64,000 nucleotides of DNA from Blastobasis lacticolella (GCA_905147135.1 LR990059.1:14345001-14409000), one strand, 5' to 3'; shown: positions 41,180 to 53,034, counted from the stretch's first letter. Made by a program: numbers and translations. The notes: a model not told the origin generated them from the letters alone.

Positions 41180-41390
41180 TAATATGTGTAAAAAAGTCTG
41201 TTCTGAGTTATGTACACACTATTATGTGGAACACTAACTGCTGCTCTTACGCCGAGAGAAAAAATCGTCATAAAACCTTGTGCCAGTCTCTTAACTGTAT
41301 TTACCTGACCTGCCAAATCCTGGATCATGGTCAAGGCAAACCCCGGGCCCTCGCGTGAGAAAGCTCAACGATCAACGCCAAGATGATTAC
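41180..41390 (+). mobile_element. SINE-A copy, diverged
   Basis: CTGTTCTGAGTTATGTACAC, AACACTAACTGCTGCTCTTA, CAAATCCTGGATCATGGTCA and GATCAACGCCAAGATGATTA, with a large internal deletion. Confidence 0.82.
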
Positions 41391-41737
41391 ATACCTATAT
41401 TAGTAACTAATTTCTTAAAAATGGCAATTTTTTATTGGTGTTTTAACAGTAGATCGGTTTACATACCTGTATGTACACACTACAAACAAAGGTTGAAGGA
41501 CTGAGGCTAACATCATCATATTACATGCATAAGATGTCCACTGCTGATCAGAAATAAAAAAACCGGGTCCTGTGTCGTCCGCATCCAGCTGGTACCTGCA
41601 ACCTGTATCAAGTCGGCGTTTCACCTAACAGGGGCCTGCCCACGCTGCGTCTGCCGGTTAAAAATTCACACAGATGGCGCGCTCTAAGGCCTCAAGTCTC
41701 TAAGGACATTATTGACAGACAGACGATACAGACGGGC

Positions 41738-41945
41738 AGAAATTGAAATGATGAATTTCAATTTCTGTTACGGGTCTGGGTGTTCTATGTATAATAAGTA
41801 TGTATTTAAAAAAAAAAAGTATTTAAGTAGTATATCAGTTATCTAGCACCCATAGTACAAGCTTTGCTTAGTTTGGGGCTAGATGGCGCTGTGTGAATTT
41901 GTCCACGAATATTTATTTACTTATTATTATAATTATTGGCTACAT
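41738..41945 (+). mobile_element. SINE-C copy, forward, lacking the head
   Basis: GGCAGAAATTGAAATGATGA, TTACGGGTCTGGGTGTTCTA, AGCACCCATAGTACAAGCTT and GGGGCTAGATGGCGCTGTGT, then an ATTTATTTACTTATTATTAT tail that gives the true 3' end. Confidence 0.88.
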
Positions 41946-41949
41946 GGGG

Positions 41950-43200
41950 CTATTGTTGTAGTTATATTATGACAAATCATGTGTGACTGTCATAATTAAT
42001 CATCATCAGGGTCATCATTAATTGCCTCAGAACAAATTAAACCGCGTAAATACTAGTTATTGTTTAATATTAGCTTAAGTGCTACCACACTAAAATTAAG
42101 ATAATATGTGTTATGAAATTGAAGTGAAAAAGGACGAAAGTCTTAAAAACCTATATTCAGAAAAGAGTCATTACAACACCATACTTAATGAATTGTTAAT
42201 AAACAAATCTCTTTATTTCAGGCCAAACTTTTACACTACATAATAATGAAATAACAACTTTATTACTGCATTCTAAATTTAAAATACAATATTAAAATAG
42301 AATGGATCCATGTGAGCACACACAACTTTACGTTTTACTTTTTACATTTTTATATTAAATCCGCTGCCGCTTGTGCCTTGTCAACTTAGTAAATCATGAT
42401 AAATCGACTTTCCAAAAGCGTTTCAGTAATCCATTTGCGGATTAAAAACGGTTAATAAGTAGCCCCAATATTGTGGACCCCTCTTCGTTTTATGACATTG
42501 TAGGTCCGCCTAATGGGAAATCATTGGAAAATATTGTATGTGCCTTGCGTGGCTTTGTAGGGCTTTAGAATGATAGCGATTAAATAGAACCCAAACTTTA
42601 TTAACATACTGTAAAATTTGCTTTTGTGATGCATCGACATACAATTAAAAAACGTTTATATTTTACTAGGTATCTAATAAAAACACCCACATGTAAGCAT
42701 TTTACTGCCGTTCCATCTCATGATAAGTGACGATACAGGTCGAGGATGCAATATGCCTGTTCAGAAGGAGCCTATTCACTCTAACCTTAAAGATTGTTAA
42801 AATATTGAACTGTTTGGGGAAGACATTGACAATAAGCGTTCCATTCCAGCCACACGCATTAGAAAGGCTATAGTGGTTTGTAAGGAACATATTTTTTATA
42901 TATTATTTGATTTTGTTTTGGTTCCAATTCTTTCACACGACCAGCACCCAAAAGCTTGAATTAGTAAAAAGCTCATGAGCAATGTCCAGACAATTTGAAC
43001 CATTTTATGAAAACGAGTACAATGTAATAACACAGAAAATGTAGAGCTATCTGTTTAATCGCTGGAGTTCAAGCGAATATCAGCCCATAGTTTATTCAGC
43101 CCGTGTACTGAAACTAAAAAATTTAATACCTCAATTAATACTAGTTGAAAAATCCCTGGGGAAGTCGCACTTTTCCGGTGGTTAATAAAGAAAATTCCTG
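41950..43200. other. AT-rich sequence with one LINE-end fragment
   Basis: 42700-42870 (TACTGCCGTTCCATCTCATG, TGATAAGTGACGATACAGGT, AGGAGCCTATTCACTCTAAC) is an antisense LINE 3' end of the family at 37928. No gene is seen. Confidence 0.45.
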
Positions 43201-43204
43201 TTTC

Positions 43205-45580
43205 AGAGTTAATTAAAATGGACTTTTGGGGTTGGTTCCCATTTCTGGCGATTGTATTTTTTACGCAACTGCGCGATGATATCTATACATATCATAAAAC
43301 GGTAAAAAAGTGTATCCGTTCAATGAATATACATATTTACAAAAATTATCATTTATTCATCATTTATTTTGAAAACTGGAACACTTGTGTAAAACCGGCC
43401 AGCTATACTATAAGAAATATGAAAATGGCACGGAATGGATTTAGATGGGGTTTAGTAGTTTGGGGTAATGTTTATTATTGGGATCTTTGTATCCTCCGGC
43501 TAACATCTGATAAACTTTTAAGATATTTCGTAAATACGCAGATATTCTTAATATGGTAGAGTCCGCAATTTATAGAATAATAGCCTACAGCTATCTGTGT
43601 GCACGAATATATTTTATCAAATCTTGTTTCTTGAACGCTACAAGTTCGTATCGGCGTCTGTTCAAATTAAAGACCACTTTAAAGCATGCTTGTATACGGC
43701 TGAAAGTATCTTGGGAAGCGTGCGATAATATACTGCCACTCGTCCAGGTGATGCAGATGGATCTGGTGCTAAAGTGAAATTTGTGTTTAAGAGGAAGTGC
43801 TTTACAAGGCAACATCGGCCAGTTCGGTTTAGTATCTATTTCATTTTAGTCTACTGAGACGACACTCTAGCCGATGCCGATTAGCCGATGTTCATTGACC
43901 GCCGACATCTGTAATTTTTATATATTTTTTTTATCTTATGTTAGTTACTATGGGTTAAATCTTCTAAACTGAATTAGAACCACTTCTTGACATCTGATAG
44001 AGTCGAATTTTTTTATACTTATGTAACTTTTATTACAATGAAATGTTATGGTACTATCGAGCTGATCTGGTGATTTAAACCGAAGATGGCTATAGGAACT
44101 CTTTAGACTATACATGATAAATTGTTCGAGCTTGTTTGTTATGTATCGACAAAGTCTATTGATTTGAAAAGAATGAATTGATGATGAAGCGAGAAGGTGG
44201 TCATAGAAACTTCTAAGCTACGCATGATAAACTCATAGAATTTGGGCTCGTTCATCTACTCTGACTGGTTATAGATGGTATTCAGTTAAAAAAGAAAATA
44301 TACATTTGAGAACTTATACATCCATTCCGGGACTGACTTAACACGCTAACACTGGCACCCCACCCCAAAATGTGCATAGTGTCGGCGCAGGTCGTGGTGT
44401 GCGCTTTATTGAATTTCTGCAACATTCCTATCCTGGCAGCCTTATGACCTCGCGAAAGAGATTTTATACCACATATTAGGTGATAATTTTTATTTTTCCG
44501 TTTCCTGTCTGAGCTAGAAAACAATTTTAGGCAACGACACTAACAATCGCACTAACAGTGGGGTCCAAAGAAATTGGAAAGTACCTGCATGATTAAGTAG
44601 AGCGCCCTCATAGACAAAATGCGTGCCAATGTTTGACAAACAAATTGCTTGTCAGCTTGACAAGCAATTAGATTGTCTAACACAAATTTGTAAACAAACT
44701 TTTCTGATACGATATCAGTTTATTCATTGGTAAAATAATTTCATACTTTGTGTTGAATGTTTTGTTATTTTATTATATTAACAAAGTGCCTTAAACCGCT
44801 ACCTTTGAAATCTATTGTAAGTCGCTGGTTATCGCTCATAGAATGTGTGTAGAGGTGAATAGAATATATGTTAAAGATTCTTGTTTCATAAGCTTTTTTT
44901 TTAAATATCTCGAGGTTTTAGTAAATTCTTGACTTAAATATTACTACAAGCTCTGTAATATATAGTGTGAAAACATCGATAAATCATAATTACCTATTAA
45001 ATCCCAAAATATATATTATGTTAATTTGAGTTGGGCGTGTGTTAGTGTGTTAGCTACAACAACAGCGCCACCAAAGTATTAGGACATAGAAGCATAGAAG
45101 GAGCCTTGACTCATTTGTATGATATATCATATGCTATTCTAGAAGTGCTTATTTTACGTCTAATTTCGAAACTACTATATTTATAATTTTATGCTTTAGT
45201 TTAGTTAATCGGTGGCCATCCAGAATGGAGTCCATTCTCCCGGAACGTAATAAATAACCAAATTTTACGCGGAATTAGAAATACTCAAGCCTATTCCCCA
45301 TAGTGACACTAACATTGAATTCCAAACTGCGAACGTTCAAGTTGACAAAGTTTCAAATAAATCCGGAGGGATCGTTCATAGTAGTTAGATCGGCGTATAT
45401 GCCGAGGAAAGTGAAGTTGCTTTCTATTAGTAGTAAAGTTTTCAGTATGGGAGCATATACTTGAAGGCTCTTCCCTAAGCTAGTGGTACAGTCACTTAAC
45501 GATGTAGCTGCCTACTTAGTTCATATCGTATAATATGGTCATATACCATAATATGGTCAGATGGTTATAGCTATTGTATT
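43205..45580. other. Long stretch without recognisable genes or abundant repeats
   Basis: Open frames up to 113 codons (43218-43559) have no domains. 44090-44270 contains two diverged copies of a motif around ACATGATAAATTGTT / GCATGATAAACTCAT about 120 bp apart. A 12-bp perfect hairpin lies at 44643-44669 (AATTGCTTGTCA arms). Confidence 0.4.
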
Positions 45581-45595
45581 AATATGCTCGGACAA

Positions 45596-45682
45596 ATTGA
45601 CATCGCGCCATCAAGCCGTAAAGTAAGCAAAGCCTGTGCTGTGGATGTTAGACAACTGATAAACTACATAAATACTTTTTAT
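45596..45682 (-). mobile_element. SINE-C 3' fragment
   Basis: CATCGCGCCATCAAGCCGTA, AAGTAAGCAAAGCCTGTGCT and AACTGATAAACTACATAAAT. Confidence 0.75.
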
Positions 45683-45689
45683 CTACAGT

Positions 45690-45890
45690 CATAGCGTTCC
45701 AATTAAATATTCGAAAACAGTCGTTTAAGGATAAACTATTTTCACACCAATCAATTAAAATTTTAAAAATTACTTTATCTACACTCATTGTGTAATGTTC
45801 CAATTTCATATTCGAAAACAGTCGTTTAAGGGTACACTTTTGTCACGCCAGTATAAATTTAAAAATTTACTTTTCGATACAGCATTTCCC
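45690..45890 (+). repeat. Two-unit tandem repeat, 101-bp period
   Basis: GTTCCAATT.AATATTCGAA and AACAGTCGTTTAAGG occur in both units; TCGAAAACAG starts at 45711 and 45812. Units diverge by point changes. Confidence 0.75.
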
Positions 45891-46120
45891 ATACTATTTT
45901 CATTACAGCTGTATCGTAAAATAAGTTTTTAATCATTATGCAACACTTATATTTTTAATTTTTTGTCGGGCGCCAGAACACGGCGAAATGTAGGCTGAAT
46001 ACCTAGATGTCTTTACCAATTCAGAATTTAAATTTTCCTGCTTATATTTCTATGTGATTATTTTCCCGCTAAACAGATTATTTTTTCTAATTGTTATAAT
46101 TTGTGTTTGTGAATAAATAA

Positions 46121-46473
46121 TCATCTTGGCGTTAATGTCCCGGTTGTGCTCCCTTGCACGAGGGCCTGGGGTCCGCCGTGACCATAATTCAGGATTTGGC
46201 AGGTCAGGTAATTACAGTGGAGCGACTGCCATCTGACCTCCATGACCCTGCTACCAGGGGAACCTGACCAGATTGGATCATGGTTACACATCCAGTCGCC
46301 TGAATGTGCAGGTTTCATAACGATGTTTTCCCTCACCGTAAGAGCATCGGTTAGTATTCAACTAATGTACATAACTCAGAAAACAGTCATTGGTACATGG
46401 CCGGAGCAGGATTCGAACCCGGGACCTCTGGCTTACGAGTCAGATACTCTAACCGCTCGGCCACCGACGCTCT
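46121..46473 (-). mobile_element. SINE-A reference copy, full length (353 bp)
   Basis: From the tail TCATCTTGGCGTTAATGTCC to the head end GGCCACCGACGCTC. The pol III promoter elements are well kept: B-box complement GATTCGAACCC at 46410-46420 and A-box complement TAACCGCTCGGCCA near 46450-46463. The anticodon-loop region CTTACGAGTCAGA resembles a tRNA stem-loop. The body after the head is unrelated to tRNA. It ends in the RTE-like 3' sequence CCGGGACATTAACGCCAAGAT on the sense strand. Confidence 0.93.
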
Positions 46474-46751
46474 GAATTTCCGTTAGTGAATGTTTTTTTC
46501 TTATTTGAAGCAAATAAATAGATAAATATGAAAGTAGTAAAGTGAATTTCCCGCCGCTTGATATCCTCGACGCGTAGATACAACAGAACTGACTCGCAAA
46601 GTAAAGCAAAGCAGCTTACTTCCAGCAAAGTTGAGAAAATTATAGGTACGATATTTTAACCTAAAAATATGAGTGTAGATAAAGTACCTAGTATATGCTG
46701 TATTATATGCAACTGCATATTATATTATTATGACAGTTGCATAAACTACTA

Positions 46752-46898
46752 TTTTAATACATACTTATTACACACATTATACCCAGATCTGTAACAGAAA
46801 TTAAAACTCATCATTTCAATTTCTGCTCGGCTGGGAATCGAACCCGGGATCTCTGCTTGGCAGACCATCATGTTAACCAACTGAAACACTCAGGTTGT
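46752..46898 (-). mobile_element. SINE-C 5' part
   Basis: TTTTAATACATACTTATTAC, CAGATCTGTAACAGAAATTA, CTCGGCTGGGAATCGAACCC, CTTGGCAGACCATCATGTTA and ACACTCAGGTTGT. Confidence 0.88.
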
Positions 46899-47334
46899 TC
46901 GGTTATATATCCCTCCGAATTCCGAATTTGATACGAATGTCTCACATAAAACTCAAATTACGTATCATACCTAGTCAAAGCATTTCTCAGCGCAACTCAA
47001 CAAAGCTTATACGAAATAAAAAGTGTTATTTGAACAGTTTTGCTTTGCAGAAGTCGTGTGTGTTCATTTTATAGACAGACAGACTGAGTGAAATTGCTAA
47101 CAGCCTGCTTTCAGCCTATTGCCTGGATGAAACAATTTCCCGTGCAAAATTGAATTAAAAGTGCCTCCGGTGTTGAAGTAGGAAGTTTGGCTCGCATTGT
47201 TTTACCTCCATTCGCTTCAGATGATTGCTTCGCACAATTTGTAACATGTGTATCGTACATATTTCGATATTGGCAAATAGAAATAAAAATAAAATGACGC
47301 ACGGAGATAATAAAATACATACATTTAGGTTGCA

Positions 47335-47410
47335 GGCAACAAAATTGCAGAACCGCAGATGCGTTGTCACTGTGAGGACTAAGATGAAATGCCTCATGCC
47401 TGTAATGCGT
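47335..47410 (-). mobile_element. LINE family E fragment
   Basis: GCAGAACCGCAGATGCGTTG, TCACTGTGAGGACTAAGATG and AAATGCCTCATGCCTGTAAT. Confidence 0.7.
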
Positions 47411-47532
47411 GGGTGCTATCCCAGGAAATCATACTGGTTGGATAGTAAGGAGAAATACACACAAAACACAACATTATTATTTATACAGGTTGAATATAAT
47501 AATAAAAAAAGAAATCATATTACGTAGGGTAC

Positions 47533-47745
47533 ATGGCCATGTCACCTCCGCCAGGTATGGGCCGGAACAAGAAGCGATGGCTTGACGTCGTTCAGAATGT
47601 CATGCGTGCCAACAAACTCACCACTAAGGCTGTCGAAGACCGAGTGAAGTGTACCAAGACGAGTAGGATGACGGACCCCGGGCACCTGCGTGCCGTGTGG
47701 GAGCGCAACCGGGATTTAACGCCAAGATGATGATAATGGTGAAAA
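47533..47745 (+). pseudogene. RTE-type LINE C-terminus and 3' tail
   Basis: Encodes GRNKKRWLDVVQNVMRANKL followed by VEDRVKCTKTSRMTDPGHLR, the extreme C-terminus of an RTE-like LINE (GRPKKRWLDDV... motif). The coding part runs straight into GAGCGCAACCGGGATTTAAC and GCCAAGATGATGATAAT. That 3' terminus is shared with SINE-A. Confidence 0.8.
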
Positions 47746-47769
47746 TAATCTAACCTAATAAATAAAATA

Positions 47770-47935
47770 CACACCACAGTGTTTCCGTTGGATTATGAAA
47801 TGGAATCGTTCACGGCGTATTAGGTCTCTTCAGTATTAGTAATTCTTCTGGTGTTGCTGGTGTCCATAGGCGGCGGTGACCAGTTTCCGTTGCCCGCTTG
47901 CCAGTTTGCCTGGCATATACCATAAAAAAAGTAAT
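47770..47935 (+). mobile_element. LINE 3' end, family D, poly(A)
   Basis: CACAGTGTTTCCGTTGGATT, GGTGTTGCTGGTGTCCATAG, GCGGCGGTGACCAGTTTCCG, GCCTGGCATATACCATAAAA. Confidence 0.75.
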
Positions 47936-48029
47936 TAAAATATAGCATTTTTTCCAACAATATAATTGTCTTTCTCACAAATAAAATGAACACGCACAGT
48001 GATCTCAATCTATTATATTGTAATTTACT

Positions 48030-48235
48030 CTATAATTCATAATAAGACAGTTTGCTCTGGGTTGGAGACCTGGTGACCTGTAGCACAGGTTTCCGTAGTT
48101 CAGGCACCAGTCGCCACAAATATGTATACGTATCCAACATGTTAATAATGTACCTAGTTTCATAAAACATAAAAAATTGTGTATACGTTGTTGTGGGGAA
48201 ATAAATGGATTATTTATTTATTTTATTATTTATTA
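48030..48235 (+). mobile_element. LINE-like 3' UTR and tail
   Basis: GGAGACCTGGTGACCTGTAG, AGGTTTCCGTAGTTCAGGCA, then TGGGGAAATAAATGGATTAT and ATTTATTTTATT; a tail-like end, family uncertain. Confidence 0.4.
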
Positions 48236-48514
48236 TCTCCTAGAATCATAGCTCGCCGCCTACTCAGGAATTCACCGCGTATATCGCCATATACCAGCAG
48301 CGAAAGGCTCATATTGGCCGCTAAATAAATACCTAATACACGCCCGCTATTAAATTATTGTGGTCGTATCGTAAAGCCTGCTACGTTCCGGCGCCATGCA
48401 ATATTTATTTTTATTAAGTTAACGCACGCATTGGGGTAAAGAAACGCACGTTTGGGTGAAGATTTTCTCATAAGGATGCTTTTTTTGCTTTGACATTTCC
48501 TTGCAGCACCATTT

Positions 48515-48690
48515 TATTTATGACATATGGTAGACTGACAGGCTTGCGGGCCACCTGATGGAAAGTTGTCACCGCCGCCTATGAACATCGGCAACTCTAG
48601 GGGTGCTACCCATGCGTTGCCCGCCTCTGAGGAGACCTCTAATATTTCTCTTGAACGATCCCATGTCACAGTCCAAAGGAAACACTGCCA
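48515..48690 (-). mobile_element. LINE 3' end, family D
   Basis: GCGGGCCACCTGATGGAAAG, GAACATCGGCAACTCTAGGG, GAGGAGACCTCTAATATTTC and CCAAAGGAAACACTG, ending where a SINE-C begins. Confidence 0.8.
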
Positions 48691-48850
48691 CAAAGTAAGA
48701 AAAGCTTGTGTTGTGGGTGTTAGATAACAGATAAACTACATAAAATATACTTTTTTTAAAATACTTATTTAATGTACTTACTGCATACAAATGAAAATTC
48801 ATCATTTCAGTTTCTGTTCGGCCGAGATTAGAACCCGGGACTTGGACCCG
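48691..48850 (-). mobile_element. SINE-C copy, truncated
   Basis: CACAAAGTAAGAAAAGCTTG, GTGTTAGATAACAGATAAAC, AAATTCATCATTTCAGTTTC, TTCGGCCGAGATTAGAACCC. Confidence 0.82.
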
Positions 48851-49696
48851 ACACCCGGATGTGTCAACATCGAGAGTGTCAAAATTTGTGTCTAGAGTGA
48901 ATACAAGCAGTGACACATACACTTGTAATTTTTGCTAAGGTGTAATTTTTGCATCTTAAGGAGGACGTAATTGAATAAACTGGTAGGTATGTCATGAACT
49001 GAATACGTAAATAATGCACATCGGCTAGTTTCGACTTCGTATTTGCTCACACGCGTGCGACAGAGACGTCGTCCATGAGCATTGCCGAAATTTGTCGTAT
49101 CCATTCACTAAGAGAAATTTTTAAGAGAGGACTTCAGGTATTCCGTTCGAATGAGGAGTTTTTCAGTAGGTATTGTCAATTGGTTTCAAAAAGCATCAAT
49201 AGATGGCGCTCCTACAATTTTGGTATTTTTTTTATGAATCTGTATGATTGTGGCAGGTATACTAAAATTAAAAATTAAACTTTCGTTGAACGAAATTTAC
49301 AAAGAAATATTTATATAACTAAGCACTATGTTCCATTTGAATACAAAACCTTTCATATTTATATTGCGTCCATTCTTGATCCTAGTGTCCATGAAACGAA
49401 CTGGCTCAGTCAAATTGATGTTTGTTTTGTTTGCATAAATTTATTACAACTTCTGAAATGGTTGAAAACTATTGATAAATACAATATTGTCCAATAAAAC
49501 GTACGCAGTGTTTATATCCTCTTTGCTAAGAACCTAAGTATTTCAAGCGAAGCGATTATCAAATGTCAGGGCGCCATCTAGTGAGTGGTTAGGAATGCTA
49601 TCTAACCTATTGGAAAACTGCTCATTAAAGCAGCCCGATTGGTAAGTATCTTAAAGATCTTGAAGAATACTGCAGCCAAACAATACAATTTTACTT

Positions 49697-49910
49697 AATC
49701 TCAAATATTTTCTAAACTACTAAACCGATTTCAATGAAACAAAGTTCAGAACCATCTCGATCAAACTGGCTTTCAAATGAAGAAAACTGTTGAATTCGGT
49801 CTATCCATTCGGAAACTACGATGCCACGGACAGGTACAGAGACACACTAAGCCTTAGTTACAGATACACACGTAAATTTTATAACACCCCTATTTCTTAG
49901 TAGGTGTTAA
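49697..49910 (-). repeat. Dispersed repeat T copy
   Basis: TCTCAAATATTTTCTAAACT, ACCATCTCGATCAAACTGGC, ACAGGTACAGAGACACACTA and AACACCCCTATTTCTTAGTA; matches 21845-22078. Confidence 0.7.
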
Positions 49911-50362
49911 AATGAGGGGGATTTTCGATGATACTATGCTCACAAGTGGTATTGAGCCGGTGAGTCAGCGGAGGGATTTCGCCTTCCTTTGTGTGTTCTA
50001 CCGCTTGTACAACGGTGTTTGTTCTGAAGAACTGTTTGTCCATGATGCCTACAGCTACATTCTATCATCGCACCGCTCGCCACCGACACAGGGAGTTCAT
50101 CTACACACCTCGGAGCCAAATTGGTCGCGAACTGTGCGGTTCCGAAGGAACTTTTTCCCACGCACACTAAGGTTGTGGAATGAACTGCCTGGAGAGTACA
50201 ACATGGAGTTCTTTAAGAAAGGGGTAAAAAGGTTTTTTACGGGGTCGGCAACGCGTGGGTGATGCCACTGGTATTGCAAACGTCCATAGGTTGCGGTGAC
50301 TGCTTACCATCAGGCAGTCCGTAAACTTGTTTGCCACCTTAGTGGTATAAAAAAAAAACTGT
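49905..50362 (+). pseudogene. Jockey/CR1-like LINE reverse transcriptase C-terminus and 3' UTR
   Basis: A 116-codon open frame encodes SQRRDFAFLCVFYRLYNGVC, SEELF, a spacer, then RTLRLWNELPGEYNMEFFKK and GVKRFF. This is the C-terminal region after the RT thumb in a LINE common in moths. The frame is 5'-truncated. The 3' UTR follows (GTGACTGCTTACCATCAGGC, GTTTGCCACCTTAGTGGTAT) with an A9 tail at about 50353. The relative at 24930-25165 shares both parts. Confidence 0.85.
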
Positions 50363-50454
50363 GTTGTAATTATGTGTATTGTAAACCTACTGGCCAGTAA
50401 GGTGTCCGTTACTCCATAGGGTGGTAATTTGGGGAACGGTAGCTTTGACAGTGG

Positions 50455-50612
50455 AGGGGCTGCCTTTTTGCTACCAAATCAACACGTCTCAGGATTTTCA
50501 AGGTGGGCAACGCATTGACGATACCCCTATGATGGTGTCAATAGGCATCGACCACTTTTCGTCAGGTGGCCCACTTGCCTGTTTGTCTACAGTATTCCGT
50601 TACTAATATAAT
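50455..50612 (+). mobile_element. LINE 3' end, family D
   Basis: AAGGTGGGCAACGCATTGAC, GTGTCAATAGGCATCGACCA, TCGTCAGGTGGCCCACTTGC, CTGTTTGTCTACAGTATTCC. Confidence 0.7.
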
Positions 50613-50888
50613 CTGAACGCCTTTGAAGGCCTTGAGCCAATCACTCAAGGCTGGAGTGATTGGCTGTTCTAAGACGTGCATGTTCTATCTTCGGCTTAGA
50701 TTCAATGTCGACATTTTAAATTTTGTTTTTGTGACTTGATTTAATTATGACGCCCACCTTTATGACATTATATCAAAATATATTTTTTTAATTCAAGAAG
50801 TATTATTATCACATTTTGACATAATGAAATTGCAAATACGTAAAATACCAAAGGAAATCTCATGTCAAATTAAACTCAATAATGAATA

Positions 50889-51154
50889 GGAGCCTCGGTG
50901 GCCGAGCGGTTTGGGTATCCGACTCGTAAGCGAGAGGGTTGAGTTGAATATTAACCGATGTTCTTAAGGTGAAGGAAAACATCGTGATGAAACCTGCACA
51001 TTCGGCGACTGAATGTGTAACTGTGACCAAATCTGGTCAGGTTATCCTGGTAGTAGGGTCTCGGAGGTCGGATGGCAGTCGCTCCACTGTAATAACCGGA
51101 TCTGCCAAATCCTGGATCATGGTCAAGGAAGATCCTGGGCCCTCGTGCGCGAGA
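50889..51154 (+). mobile_element. SINE-A copy, left part (split by LINE insertion)
   Basis: GGAGCCTCGGTGGCCGAGCG keeps a near-intact A box. The B-box section is deleted after CTCGTAAGCGAGAGGG. The body runs to CCCTCGTGCGCGAGA at 51154, where the LINE starts. The SINE resumes at 52194. Confidence 0.92.
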
Positions 51155-52193
51155 ATAGAATAGAATAGAATAGAATATAATTTATTGCTCAAAATGTGGT
51201 AGGAATACAATAGTTGTTAAAATTATAATTTTCGGTTCACACACTTTACCAGAATCTGGCATGCAATATTTAGAGAGTAACAATTAAATTAAATTAATTT
51301 GTTTAATTTCAGCAACAAAATTCATAACTTACAAATGTTAAAATTTCACAACAGTATTTACCCATATAATCATTAACATAGAATATATAAGAATGTCAAT
51401 CAGAATTAATAAATTATATAAATTATAAATGTCACAACAGTCAAAATATTACAAAAAATATGTCAATCAGCAATTAATAAATTCATATTATCACAACAGT
51501 TAATTACGATTACCAAATTAATATCTTATTGCACTTATGTCATAAAATCTTTAGGATGTCAATATTATTGTCATTGTGTTACATCCTTATTTAACATCCT
51601 CGCTTAAACGACTCAAAAAATTCATTAAGGCTGTAAAAACAACTTTGAATCAACCATTTTTTTAATTTTTGTTTGAATATTGGCAATAATTTCAAATTAT
51701 TGTCGAGGCGGTTATAAATTTTAATGGCCATTGAGTAACTGTTTCTGCTGTAGAGTGTGGTTGACTGATTAGGGACCACCAATCGACCAGGAAACCTTGT
51801 ATTGAAGGCAGTTGTATCTGAGACTTTAGTGAATAAGTACAGATGGCTTTTTACAAATACACATATCTCGTAGATGTATATACTCGGGACTGTTAACAGA
51901 TTATGATACCTAAATAGGGGTCTGCAAGATGTCAATGAGTCAACACCACACATTGCTCTGATGCACTGTTTTTGACAGAGGAGTACCTGATTTACTTGTG
52001 ATGAATTACCCCATAGTATAATGGCATACCTTATAATAGAACATAATTATGTACCCGTGATATGCCTGCAAAGCAATTTTTTCGCTGCTAATTTTGGTGA
52101 GCCGCCAAAGTGCATATGCAAAGGAATTTATTTTACTGCACAAGTTGGAGATATGCGTTGTCCATGCACACCTGTCATCCACCCAGATGCCCA
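51155..52193 (-). pseudogene. LINE, 5'-truncated, inserted in SINE-A (1,039 bp)
   Basis: Reverse-strand coding remnants in order: LGIWVDDRCAWTTHISNLCS with AYHGYI (52240-52020), then MCGVDSLTSCRPLFRYHNLL, TVPSIYIYEICVFVK, NTRFPGRLVVPNQST and IYNRLDNNLKLLPIFKQKLK (51953-51595). This is the end of a Jockey/I-like LINE reverse transcriptase common in arthropods. A frame break separates the two pieces. The 3' end on the + strand is TAGAATAGAATAGAATAG, that is (TTCTA)n in the sense direction. GAGA flanks both sides. Confidence 0.88.
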
Positions 52194-52235
52194 GAGAGCA
52201 CAACCGGGACATTAACGCCAAGATGATGATGATGA
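52194..52235 (+). mobile_element. SINE-A copy, right part
   Basis: GAGAGCACAACCGGGACATT then AACGCCAAGATGATGATGAT completes the SINE interrupted at 51154. Confidence 0.92.
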
Positions 52236-52439
52236 TCATCATCTTGCCATATTAGAAAATTTAGATCAATTATGGATATACACCTGAAACGGTACGAATT
52301 TGGTGGAAAGAAAAACTACTCTACTATCTCGAACTGTGATTTAATTTAGATAATTTAATTTCGGCCGCATCATTACTTACCAACAGATGAGATGGCGGTG
52401 AAATGTCTGTCTTTTCCAATATATAAAAAAAACGCCTCA

Positions 52440-52720
52440 TGTCCGCCGCGTACCCGCCGCGTCTTTCCCACCAAGTGCGTGTCCAATTCCCCCCGAACCC
52501 CTCCCCTCTGCGGCCGTAACAGCAGCTAATTGCTTTCGGAAATGCTTTATGCGACCGTATATCACCTGAAAAATGATTAATACGCTATGTATTCGTATTT
52601 TTTTGTCGTATACACACGAAATAACCTCGGATTTGGACGCGATTTGATGCGGGCGTCGCATTCGGGAGGATTTAGGGGCGTGTAATCAAATTGATATTTC
52701 TGTTCGGGATGCCGTCAATT
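52440..52720. promoter_or_regulatory. GC-rich unique patch (possible enhancer or conserved non-coding DNA)
   Basis: It contains CCGCCGCGTACCCGCCGCGT, AACAGCAGCTAATTGCTTTC, TTTATGCGACC and AATGATTAATACG (homeodomain-like TAAT cores). No repeat family matches. Regulatory function is a guess. Confidence 0.2.
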
Positions 52721-53034
52721 ATTTTATTGTTACGCCCTGTTTGGGTGTTGTAGTAATGTCGGATGTCTTATTATAGCAGGAGTTTTTAGATTTTAATACC
52801 TGTGTGGCTGAACGACTTGGTATAGATATATATTTGCTTACCTATTGTACTGGCTTCGAATTTAGCTGATCATAACTTTGTATATACTAATGTATTAATT
52901 CATTATATTCATTTTATTTGTAAATTAACATGTGGAATCGTATTTCGTATACCGTAAGGTGCAACATGGCAATCTGTAAAATATCTGTAACCAGCTTTGT
53001 AACCTGTGTTGACAAATCAATAAATTGACATTGA

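Noticed and set aside
43218..43559. 113-codon frame starting MDFWGWFPFLAIVFF
   Set aside because: The hydrophobic start suggested a signal peptide, but there is no similarity, splice support or promoter, and AT-rich composition explains it.
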